Positions 1 to 10,690 of a stretch of DNA of 64,000 nucleotides are shown here, piece by piece (position 1 is the first letter of the stretch; every line of letters starts with the position of its first letter). The DNA comes from Brachionus manjavacas (taxonomy: Eukaryota > Rotifera > Eurotatoria > Ploima > Brachionidae): NCBI GenBank assembly GCA_019054805.1, contig JAHQIY010000015.1:876001-940000 (forward strand). The letters run 5' to 3'. A program made the position numbers and the translations under genes. The notes under the pieces are model-generated. The model ran no database searches, had not been told where the DNA came from, and saw only the letters and a program-made list of their open reading frames with translations.

Positions 1-805
1 ACCTTGAAGATTTATATAGCACACGTCTTTATAAAAATTTTGAATTATATTTTAAAAAAATTATTTTAAAAGCCTCAGAAATTACCAAGAAATTGTCGTT
101 TTAAGTAATTAGCCAATTTAGACTTTAAGCTCATAACTTTTGAAAGAATGGTCCGATTTCAAAATTTTTGACATCTTTTGATTCAGCTCGTCGAGATAAT
201 TAAAAAGAAATCATAAATAAAAAAATTTGATTTAATTTCAAATTGCCCAGTATTCTTTAGATAAGAAAAAAGTATCAAAGCAGAATTTTGACTTGGAGTT
301 TAAAATTTGAAAAAATAGCTCTCAGAGTATTTAACATATTTGTAACATTCGAAAAAAATGGGTTTACACCAAAAAAAAATATTTTTTCACAAAACTTTTT
401 AAAAACTCGAAAATTTTGTTTAAATTCATTTCAGAAATCGTTAATTAATCAATAAATATTCAATAGATTTTTTTTTAAATATTGTTTCATCACTTACTCA
501 CACGTTTCTTCATTATAGTAGCTTTCTAAGGCTCTCCAAAATTTTCCAAGGATTCTATTAAATGTATCTAATGTTTTGTAATGTTCTCTTGCTCTGGTAA
601 TCAAATCCATAGCAATATTTTTATAAGTTGATTGTTCGTTATTTACTCCAAATAATATATATAAATAAAAGAATTTAATTTTTAAAGAACTTTATTAAAT
701 TTTTTCTTTTTTTCCATTCTTTATCAATTTTTTATACTTTAAGTTGATATAATTTCTCATTTTAAAAAAAAACATAATTAAAAATAAATAAAAGAAAAAT
801 TAAAA
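1..805. other. Intergenic, no gene seen
   Basis: AT-rich sequence downstream of the GPCR stop (which lies at 806 on the minus strand). No open frame with recognisable protein similarity was found. Bases ~100-240 are less biased in composition and read like the internal part of a dispersed element, but I could not find its ends in the window. Confidence 0.4.
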
Positions 806-3800
806 TCAATTAATGTAATTTGATTTTTGAAGACTGCGACAAATACAGCTGCTCTTGGTAATACCAAGTGTGAGAAATGCATGACGAAATTTTGCCGATA
901 ACAGATTGTAAATAATCGGATTCGAGATGCAGTGAAAAAAATAAATTGTAGTAGTTAAATCGGAAATGGTGTTGATGAGATTTATGTCACTGGATCCCGA
1001 GTTGTTGATGAATAATGGCGGAGAATAAAATTGTCTAAAATTAGACCAAAGTATAAAAATTCGTATGGGCAATTGGCAACAAAAGAAAATCAATGTTATC
1101 AACGAGATGACTATAGTAAAATTAATTTTATTATAAGAGGAATATCTGTGTTTGGATGATTGAATTCTGGTGAGAATAGCTTGGTTTGAATTTAGGGATT
1201 TTTTTGTGTTGAAATTTTTGCTTTTTTTCAAATCGTCCAAATCAAAATTTGTCTTGAATGAATTTGAATTATTGGCAATCATCTCTTCACTTTTGGTGCA
1301 TCTACATTCATAGTTATTTTTGGTACCAGAAAAACAAAACGAACATGATCGAGACCGTTTTTTGTTCCATATAAAAATAGGTTTTTTCATTTTGTCCAAT
1401 TCCAGTTTTCTGTTTTCCCAAAGGTTGTCTCTATTAACAAATTTAAATCTTTCGATTTCTGATAAGGACGCTTTGGTAGCTAAGTTTTTGTTTAGATTAG
1501 ATTTAAGTCGGATCGAGTTCTTTGAGTGCATTCTTAGACCATTTTGTTTACTAGATGAGCTGAAAAACTGGTTATGCTTGCGCAAGTTGATTATTATATA
1601 GATGTATAGAAATGCTAGACCTATGGTCGGTAAGAAGATAAACAATACATTGAACAGTAAAACGTATAATAGCTTTATTTTTGACAGATTTAGCCAACAT
1701 TGTTCAACTACAGAGCTATACTCGGTCATAAACAAAAACGGCGATGACACTATCAAAGCCACTAGCCAAATTGACACTATTGTTAAGATAGAATTTTGAC
1801 CATTAAATAAAATTTTCACCTTTAAAAAAAAAATTATTTTATTTACTAAAGGATCAATTCTAGATTATTAGCACAAAAAATGATCTTTTTTGTCTATTGT
1901 TGACTTATAAAAAGGAATTAAAAATTATTAATCAATTTATTTATTTTTAATCTATTAAGTAATTGATAAATTAAATTATTTTATTTAATCTCTTAAAATA
2001 GAAATAAAAAATATGCTTTAAACATCCAACAGGTCGTGTTTTCAAACAGAAATTATAATTTTTGAAGTTGTGTCTTGTTATTTAAGAATAATTCAAGATT
2101 TCTCATTTGAATTCGCTAATCGCTGAAGATGCATTTTTTTAATTTTTCTCCTCCAAGGAGATCATATTTATTTTTTATAAGATTCAATTGAGAGAAATTT
2201 AGGCAACGTAATGAAAAAAAATAACAGTTTAAATTAATTAGTTTTCTTCTAATTTTTGAGTCCTGTTCCAAACAGGCTGGCACTAAATAAATGAATAGAA
2301 ATTTTTTTAATTAATTTTTTACTGATTTATCTGTTGTGGATATTTATTAAACTCAAAATATTGTTACTGAAAAATCTTCTTTTGCTGATTTTTACTATGA
2401 TTATAAATGCTAATCGTGAATTATTTTTTAGTAAAGAAAAAAATTAAGTTTTCCCATCATTAAGAATCTGCGTCTCCAAATTTGATAATAACTGACAATT
2501 TTAAACCAGAGTTTTTACCACTTTTTACGCTAATTATCGTAAATCCGGATATTTTTTGTGCTTAAATTTTGTAAGAAATGGTAAATTAATTTTTGAGTAT
2601 CAATTGCAATCGAACAAAAAAAAACAATATAATATTCTATTTAAAAGCTAGTAAATTTAATTTAATTTAAAATTAAACTTTTTATACTTTAATTTTTTAC
2701 AATCGTATATTTTTAGAAAAAAAAATTAAAAGTAATTTACTATTACGTTTAATTTTTTTTTAATAAAAGTATTTTAAATTTTCGAAAGATTTCGAAAATA
2801 TGTTTTAAGTTCAACCATTCTTAGACCCGATTAAATGGAATAAATCAGAAAATTATTTTATCTCAAGATGGGAAAAACATCAAGTTGAAAATGAAGCCAT
2901 AAAGCTTTGTTTAAATTTCAAAAAATATTCCTAAAAAAAATGAATGTTAATTAAATTTAAGTTATTTGAAAAAGCTAATTTTTGTTATCGAAAAAACGGG
3001 AATTAATTTGATGTAAAATTTTGAAAATTAAATATTTTTTTCGAATTTTCCAAAAAATCATAAAAATTGAATAAGAATGGGAAAAGGTGTATGAAGCATA
3101 AAGAAAAAATTCGAGTATAAAATTTTAATTTTTAAAGCATAAAAGGTAATAAAAAAATTCAAGTATTAAAAAATTATTATCATATAAAAAAGATATTCTT
3201 TGTTATGTGTCTCCAGATCGGCAATGTGAAATTTTAGCATAAAAATTACAGTACAAAAAGAAAAAACCTTAAAATTATCTCTAATTGTTCAAAAATGGTT
3301 CTGTAAACAGTACAATATTGTACAAATTTGTACAAATAAATACCAAGCTCTGCAAATACTCTGCATTTTTTTGTAAAATGCACACCATCAAAAATTATTT
3401 TATTAAAATCTGCAATAAATTTCAGAGTTTTTGCAGAGCTTGGTATTCATTTGTACAGATTTGTACAATATTTAAATGATTACAGAACCATTTTTGAACA
3501 ATTAGAAAAAAAATTATAAAGTTTTTACTTTTTGTACTGTAATTTTTGTCCTAAAAATTTCACATTTCCTCCAGATCTTGATAACTTGTAAATACTTTAA
3601 TTTTAGCCCATTCATACTTAATTCTAGTTTTTAGTAGCATTTTCGATATCGTAAATTATCAAATTTTATATTGGTATTTATTTTCAGTGCTTTGAAATGA
3701 GTAAATATTCTAAATAAACTAATTATTATGCTAAATTTTAAAATGTGTGCGATAAAAACAAAAAAATAAAACAATCTTTACTTTATATTTTTTTATTCTA

Positions 3801-5164
3801 TATATTAAAATTTAAGGACATTATTTCTTCTGCTAGTAAATTTTTTATTTCTGCTATCAAAATTTTATGCTAGCTAATATAATGATAGTAATTATTTTAT
3901 TCTGCTGGCAATTTTTTTTCACCTGCTTGTAAAATTATGTTTATGATAGAAAAAATAAAAGTATAAAAAAATAACCAAAATATTTTGATTTAATTTTTTT
4001 CATATTAAGTTTGAAAAGAAGAAAAAAGAAATTAAGCATAGTACCGACAAAAAAAATTAAAATTTCATATGTAAACATCAAATTTAATTTTTTCACTGTC
4101 TTTTTGATTATCTGAAAGAATTATTTTCTGTATTTCTTTTTTAGTTGTAGAACCACGAGGTCTGCCACGGAGTTTAGGACCATTTGAAGATTTTTGTGCA
4201 TCAGCTTGATAATTTTGATCAATATTTAAATCATTCGGTTCATCTAATTGTAAAGGACTTGATAAGTTTTCACTATTTATAACATTGGATAAATCGTAAT
4301 ACTCTTGAAACGAATTTTCCAAAAGAGTAGCTGGTTGCTGTTGCTATCAAGTGTAAATTCAAATTGTCTGGATTTTCTCTTCTATTTATTGTCAAAATTA
4401 GCTATCATTAATTAATTTTTTTTACTAGCAGTTATAAAAAAAATTTGCAAGCAGAAAGAAATTGATCTCAAAATTTAATGCTTAATTTTTTTATATTTAT
4501 GCGTCCAACACCCTCCTCCTTTGAAAATTACCCTTCTTTGGCTTTTTATTTTATCTTTTTTTTTGAATAATACTATAAAATCATAAATTTTTTTTCGTAA
4601 ATCTACTAGTCTATTCAAGTGTAATTTTACGTATAAAAGGTAAAAACTAGAAAGGTAAATTATTATAAATGAAATTAAATTTTGACAAATTCTTTTAAAA
4701 ATTCTTACTATTAATGGTCTAGAAATGGCAAAATAGCGTTCCAAACTGATGAAAATGATAGTCAACGATGAAACCGTGGTAACACAATGTTCAATAAAGT
4801 AGTACAATTTGCAGTAGACAAAACCAAAATTCCAGACATCGGGCGACAAAAGATCAGATATGGCTACCGGTATGCAAACAATAATGACCAACAAATCAGC
4901 AACACTCAGATTAGCGAAAAAAAAATTTGTAAACTGTCTGAGTTCTTTTTTGGAAAGAAAAACAAAAACGACTAATAAATTTGTGAATAAACCGAATAAA
5001 AACATAATTGAATACATGATAGAAAAAAAAATGGAACCGTTTCCAATTTCTCTTGACTGTAAATCATCATAGTTAATTTTTGGTTTTAAATTAGTCCAAT
5101 TTAAAAAGTATTCTCTGTTTGAATTTGGCAAAAAAGTTTCGTTTTTGAACATATTCTCACTCAA
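806..5164 (-). CDS. Rhodopsin-family G protein-coupled receptor (peptide-receptor-like), two exons
   Basis: A seven-helix receptor of the plasma membrane, probably for a neuropeptide or amine. Exon 1 is 5164-4709 (152 codons) and exon 2 is 1819-806. The join is phase 0, with donor GTAAGA at 4708-4703 and acceptor AG at 1821-1820, leaving a 2.9 kb intron. The predicted protein is 489 aa. Exon 1 gives an extracellular N-terminus with N-glycosylation sequons (NET, NWT), then TM1-TM3 with LSVADL in TM2 and ERY at the end of TM3. Exon 2 begins at TM4, has a long loop of about 150 residues between TM5 and TM6 rich in K, S and N, then TM6 and the NPIIY motif of TM7. The Cys in the loop after TM4 fits the usual disulfide to the top of TM3. 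The ligand cannot be named from sequence. A short same-strand exon-like ORF and an inverted-repeat element lie in the intron. Confidence 0.85.
3221..3570. mobile_element. MITE-like foldback element with ~145 bp terminal inverted repeats
   Basis: The left arm (about 3221-3370) and right arm (about 3425-3569) are imperfect reverse complements. Shared blocks include AATGTGAAATTTT, AAAATTACAGTACAAAAAG, AATTGTTCAAAAATGGTTCTG and ACCAAGCTCTGCAAA, in mirrored order. The whole unit could fold into one long hairpin. It codes for nothing, and a 64-codon open frame inside it is a by-product of the palindrome. It sits in the GPCR intron. No clear target-site duplication was seen. It shares the CTCTGCAAA/TGCAC theme with elements at 38.7 and 46.2 kb and may be a distant relative. 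Confidence 0.8.
4065..4352 (-). other. Exon-like ORF with AT-hook-like motif inside GPCR intron
   Basis: Reading on the minus strand from a possible acceptor near 4352, the frame is open to a stop at 4065. It contains a QQQPAT start, an acidic Asn/Asp/Ser-rich stretch and a basic KLRGRPRGSTTKK segment like an AT-hook (core RGRPRG). It does not fit the receptor on either side, so it is not a cassette of that gene in an obvious way. It could be a fragment of a transposon protein or a chance frame. I do not recognise a family. Confidence 0.25.
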
Positions 5165-8100
5165 GTTGATAATTATTCATCTGTTTGTTTTAAAATCTAT
5201 CAATAAAATAAAAAATAAATAAAAATTTAACTTTGCTATTATTATCCTTTCTAATACGCTGAATAATTAAAAAGGCTTTATTTCCAGATCTTACATTATC
5301 TAAAGTCGAATTGTAATTATTTCCTAAAAATGTTAGTTCTTAAATAATTCAGTTTTTATTTATTAAATTTTAATCGATAAATTGAAATAAGGATGATATC
5401 ATTTGAATAGAAAATAGTAAAAATTTTTGCAAATGTCTTTACTTAACGAAATAATTATTTCTGCACAGATGAAAACTATTAAGGCGATTAAGAGCTTGAT
5501 AGTTTTCCCAAAAATATTAGAATATAATTTTCACCAGAAAAATAGAAATGCTTCATTTTTTTAATCTAGAGAAAGAACAGTTTTAGTATTACAAGATATT
5601 GATGAACTTGCCGGAACAGATTTTGTTATACGATACATTTTTAAGAGCTTTAACATTTGTTTTTTTAATTGCTGAAATAAAAATAAAATTAAATGCATTA
5701 TCATTACATATTTATATTAATAGGGTTTAAATTTAACAAAGCATTTAAAGCTAAATTAAACTTGCAAACTCCAAAATAGACTAAAAAAGAAAAAAAAAAC
5801 AATTCTGATTTAGAATACTGTTAAATATATTTTCTTTGAGCTTTTCCATTAATCACATAATTCGACAAAGGTGAGGTATTTTAATAGAGATTTTAAATAG
5901 AAAATGAAAACTATTCTTTCTTCCTATGAATTTATTTCAAGGAAAAAGTAATTTGAATTTTGATATTTCCGAAAATCGAATCTGAAAATATATCATAAAT
6001 GAAATGAAAATTCAAAATGTATCATTTCATGATTACTTGTTTGATTAGTTTTTATTTCTATTTAAGACTCCTAGAAAAAAAGCAAAAGCAAAAATGTTAA
6101 AAATTTTAAATTTTTTATTGAAAATGAAAAAAAAATTATTTGATAGAGATTATTGTCAAATTTCGACTTCAAATCTATTTTTGTTTTTCAAAAATGATTG
6201 TTTAATCCCATAAAAGCAAACAAACACTTGATAACTAAACGATAAGAGTAAAAATAATTTTTTTTAAAAATCAGATTATTTAACTTTTAGACCGCATAAA
6301 ATTATGGTACAATTAATTCATCCTCAAAAATTCAATAAAATTATAAAATTTCAACTAATGAAACTAAAATACAGTAACTAATTTTAAAATAAAAATAAGT
6401 TTGAAATTTTTTTTTAAATTTCAACAAATTGACATTTTCATATTCAATTATTAGAATTATTTGACTTTTAAAGCAATTTGAACAAGCTTAATTTAATTAA
6501 AATTATTTTCAGAATGAAATCTGTACTAATCGGATAACGATTAAGCTTTCAAAAGCAATTTTTAGTCTCTTTAAAATATTAATTATAAATTTCAATAAAT
6601 AGTTATTAATTAATAAAATCCTGCTCGAAATTTACTTTCAATAAATGCTCTAAAATTTTTTTATCTTTGTTTATTTTTATCTTAGAATACTTTAAAAAAA
6701 ATTATATAATTTTTATAACAAAATTGAGTTTTTCTTAATCGTTTAATTGAAAAAATAAAAAATTAATAAAGTAAATCGTATTGATCCGGTTTTCTTTTAA
6801 ACCGTTTCCGAATCGGCTTTCCATCCCTAGTTATTCGGGACTTATTGACATTAAATGATTTATACTTATTCTTAAATTTTGAAAAATTTCTAGATTTTGT
6901 TTATTTTATTAGTTGATTAATTGCAAAAAATATTTTAAAAAAGAGGTATTCATGTAAAAACTGTCAAATTTACTATTTTTGAAGTTGTGATAAATTTGAG
7001 TGTAAGGAAGCCAAATTTCAAAAAATAAAAAAATAAAAGTAGGAAGTAATGAACTCAGAAACATAGCAACTTAATTGGGATTAGATAAAAAATAATAAAT
7101 TTAGAAATATTTTATTTAAGTTATTATATTATATTTAAGTATTAAAAAATCTTTTTTTGAATGATAACAAAATATTAAAATCTAAAATTATTTTAACTCT
7201 TTAATTAAAATTCTTCTGCTTTTTCTGAAAAAATTTCGAGACTAGATTTTTTTTTGAGAAAGAAATAATTTTCTAGTTAAAAAACAATAATAACCCGTCA
7301 TAAAAAATCTAAAAAAGATTGTCATTCTGTGGTTTCCATTAAGTTATTTTAAATGTGAGGTCGAAAATCGAACCTTTAGTTAGTGTTGACGTTTTGCTTT
7401 TCCTGAACCTAAACAAATATTTTTAGAAAATCAAAAATTAATCAACACATTATTGACTTTTTTACTGACGAAATTTGTTTAACCATTTGTTAAACATCAA
7501 TACATTCAAATAATTGAAATTTTACTCATATTAAATAAATTAGTTAAAATGCCACTTGAATAAAATGCTATAGATAATGATATTTTTTTTCATTAAAATT
7601 TAATACTTAAATGTAAAAAAATATATGTTTTTTTGAGATATTTGACTAATTCTTTCAAAAATTCTTATCATTTTAAGCTTTCTAAAAGTTATTATCAGAA
7701 ATTTCGTGAGTATTTTCAGAAAAAAAATTATTTATTTATTCATTTATCTATTCAGAGCTAAAGTTCCTTTAGATTAAAAATTAAAAATGTAAAAATTGAA
7801 CCAAAAAGGAAAATCAAAATTAAAAGTGAATTCTAACAAAAGCAAAATAAGTTAAAATAAAATAAAAATAAGAAATTTAAAAGATAAATTGAAATAAGTA
7901 AAGACAGGTGCTAGATGTTTAGGAATTATTTAAAAAGAATAATTTTCGTTGTGTTGTCTACTACATTCAGAATTTTTTAAATTTAGTAAAATTGAGCCGC
8001 ATTTTTAACAGTATGAATTAATTGCTTAATTAAATTCATTTTGTTAAAACAAAAAAAATTCTAATTTTTTCTTTTAAAAAAAATGTGTATGAAATTGCTT

Positions 8101-9604
8101 TTAGCAAGATAAATTAGCGAAAACATCTTCAGCCTGTACAAAAATTTGCAGAGCTTTAAATTCATTAGTATCATATCTAAAATAAATTTCTTATGTAAAA
8201 CATTATTTGACGCGCTTTGAATATAAATTATTCATTCCCTTCTCATTGAAACTGGTTTTAAATAGCCTAGATAAAGCTTTTTACAGATAATTTTTTTAAA
8301 TGTATTGTCTTAGAAATTGTTTTTAAGTTATTTTTTAATTTTTTGTCTTGATATAATTTTTTTAAGATTTCAATATCGATTAATCGGATTTAATTAAATG
8401 AGTAAATGATTAATAATTAAAAATATCACGAACATTTGCATCACATATTGAATTTTGATATTCTAAGTGCCTTTATAAATTAAAATTTGATAGCCAAATT
8501 AATCAAGAAAATTAAGTTAAAACGCATTATTCAAATTTGAATAATTTTCAAAATAAAAATTTACTAAATAAAGACTTAATTTCATTCAAAATAAACAATG
8601 GACTTTTTAACTAAATTAATAATTTTAAAGTTTTCACTTAATCTTTTAAAATGTTAATGAACTTGGAAGTTTTGTTTAGCATTGCCAATTTTTTTTAACT
8701 AACTGAATATATACAAATTTAAAAATGGGCCTCTACTTAAAACATTTATATTTGAAGATGATTATTTTTTTGAAAGAACTAGCGTTTAAAAAATAGCATC
8801 TAGTCCCATGTGGCTCTTAGCAAACTCTGAAATCAGATACCTCTCAGGAGATATAATTTTATGAATTTTATCTAGAAATTAATATCAAATTTCTTTTATC
8901 TTTAAATATAGTTTTGAATATTCTAAAAATCCAAGTTTTTAATAAAAATTGACCAAAATGTTTTGCTCAAATACAAAAATTAGTGCTGGTTAATAGACCG
9001 ATTAGACCTTGGGAGCGCAAATGATGACAGTATAATGACAGTCTCTTTTCAACCTTGAAAGTCCCTAAATTGATAATTTTATTGAGCTTTTTTAAGTAAA
9101 TAGAAAACAAGATAATTTTATTTTTCCAGAAATAAGGTCTATTCAAATGGTAACAGTCCCAATTCTAATCTTACAAGACCAAGATTGGAGCCACCGAGAA
9201 AGTTCCGATCCCGGAACTGGCGGAACTGGTCAACTTTTGAAAATTAGAAAACCAAAAAATGCTGACCAAAGGTGCTTTAACAAGAATATAAATGAAAGAA
9301 TTAATAGTTTCACTAAATTTTAATATAAGTTATTATATATCTATTATTCTATAAATTTTAATTCTAATTTAAAAAATAGCGTACCACGTGAAATTTTTAT
9401 TTTTGTAGGATACTTAAGTGAATTAATTTTATGTAAGCTGAATCTAAATTCTCCTTTAATCTTAAATCATGAAATTATTTTTCGGAAGATCAAAATTTTT
9501 AAAATTTTGAATCAAAGTTAAGTTAAATTTGATTTTGATAAAATAAACACTTATACATTTTGAAGCTATTTTTTTTTAAACTCATAATATTTTAAGTAAA
9601 AAAA
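5165..9604. other. Intergenic 4.4 kb between divergent GPCR and AUH genes
   Basis: No coding exon could be supported. Around 6779-6832 a GC-richer patch with GATCCGG, CCGAATCGG and TTTCCATCCCTA resembles the right terminus of a hAT-type element (TAGGGATGGAAA on the other strand), but no left end was found. A second GC-rich, partly palindromic patch is at ~9172-9232. The rest is AT-rich spacer, including promoter sequence for both flanking genes that shows no readable motif. Confidence 0.4.
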
Positions 9605-10649
9605 ATGTTTAACCTTAGACACAATTTGGTAAAATTTACCAAGAACGCACTAAATTCAGATTTTAAAACTCGTAGAATATCCAATTTGAATACTGTTTTA
9701 TCAAAATTTATCGCAGAAAATGGAATAAAACCCAAAAAAGAAAGCTCACTTTTACTGTCTTATCTAAGCAGTTCGAGCCAAAAATCGAGCTCGACAGGAA
9801 GTGAACAATCAGAGCTAATTGTTCAGCATTCAAGCGAAGGGATAGTTGAGCTACAACTGAATAGATCTCTTGGCAAAAATTCTCTGAGTAAAAAACTACT
9901 CTTCGAAGTAAGATCACCGGATTTCTATTTAGAAAAAGGATAATTCTAGAATTTAATAGTTTGAGGTTTTTGTTAACAGTGTTCGCTATGATAGAAAAGC
10001 TCGATGTGTAATCATTCGAAGTTTGGTTCCGGGTGTTTTTTGTGCAGGCGCTGATTTAAAAGAAAGAGCCAAAATGCCACAGGAAGAAGTGGGACCTTTT
10101 GTGTCAAGAACTAGAAAATTATTTGATGAATTATCTCGTTTGCCAGTGCCAATAATAGCAGCAATAGATGGAGTAGCTCTTGGAGGGGGGTTAGAAATGG
10201 CATTGGCTTGTGATATACGAGTAGCGTCTTCATCGGCTAAAATGGGTCTGGTCGAGACCAAGCTGGCCATAATACCAGGTGCAGGTGGCACTCAGCGCTT
10301 GACCAAGTTAATCGGCATACCCAGAGCAAAAGAGCTGATTTACACTGCTAAAGTTTTGGATGGCGATGAAGCCCTGATATTTGGTGTAGTCAACTACAGT
10401 GAGAAGCAAAACGATCAAGGAGATGCAGCGTACAAAAAAGCCATACAAATAGCAAGTGAAATTGTAAAAAATGGTCCGATTGCGGTACAAATGGCTAAAT
10501 GCGCTATTGATTCGGGAGCCGAAGTGGATATTAGCACTGGCTTGAAAATAGAAGAATTATGCTACTCCAGACTCATTTCAACCAAAGATCGTATTGAAGG
10601 TCTTACTGCATTTAAAGAAAAACGAGCGCCTAAATATCTAGGTGAATAG
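9605..10649 (+). CDS. AUH: Methylglutaconyl-CoA hydratase, mitochondrial (enoyl-CoA hydratase family)
   Basis: Hydrates 3-methylglutaconyl-CoA to HMG-CoA in leucine breakdown in mitochondria; the vertebrate enzyme also binds AU-rich RNA. Exon 1 is 9605-9907 and exon 2 is 9960-10649, with a 52 nt intron (donor GTAAGA, acceptor AATAG). Another AG at 9980-9981 would break the frame, whereas the 9960 start gives [16 protein letters not shown] with full-length homology. The protein is 330 aa, near the human 339. The first ~70 residues are basic and Ser-rich, consistent with a mitochondrial targeting peptide. Crotonase signatures are clear: [10 protein letters not shown] (oxyanion hole), [12 protein letters not shown] and [19 protein letters not shown], with the two catalytic glutamates at 180 and 200, 20 residues apart as in the human enzyme. 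The end [11 protein letters not shown] is typical. Its stop lies 41 bp from the stop of the convergent NitFhit gene. Confidence 0.95.
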
Positions 10650-10690
10650 TTTATTTTAGTGTTTTCTTCAAAGGTCTAAATAAAAAAAGT

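Noticed and set aside
3285-3479. 64-codon plus-strand ORF
   Set aside because: It lies wholly inside the inverted-repeat element at 3221-3570 and is repetitive (FVQI, FCK) because of the palindrome.
9172-9232. GC-rich patch with AGTTCCGATCCCGGAACT and GGCGGAACTGG, looking like a tRNA or MITE piece
   Set aside because: No cloverleaf or paired terminal repeats could be built, so it was left as a note only.
9980-9981. AACAG acceptor for AUH exon 2
   Set aside because: It leaves the wrong phase and removes seven conserved residues; the AATAG at 9958-9959 keeps the frame and the homology.
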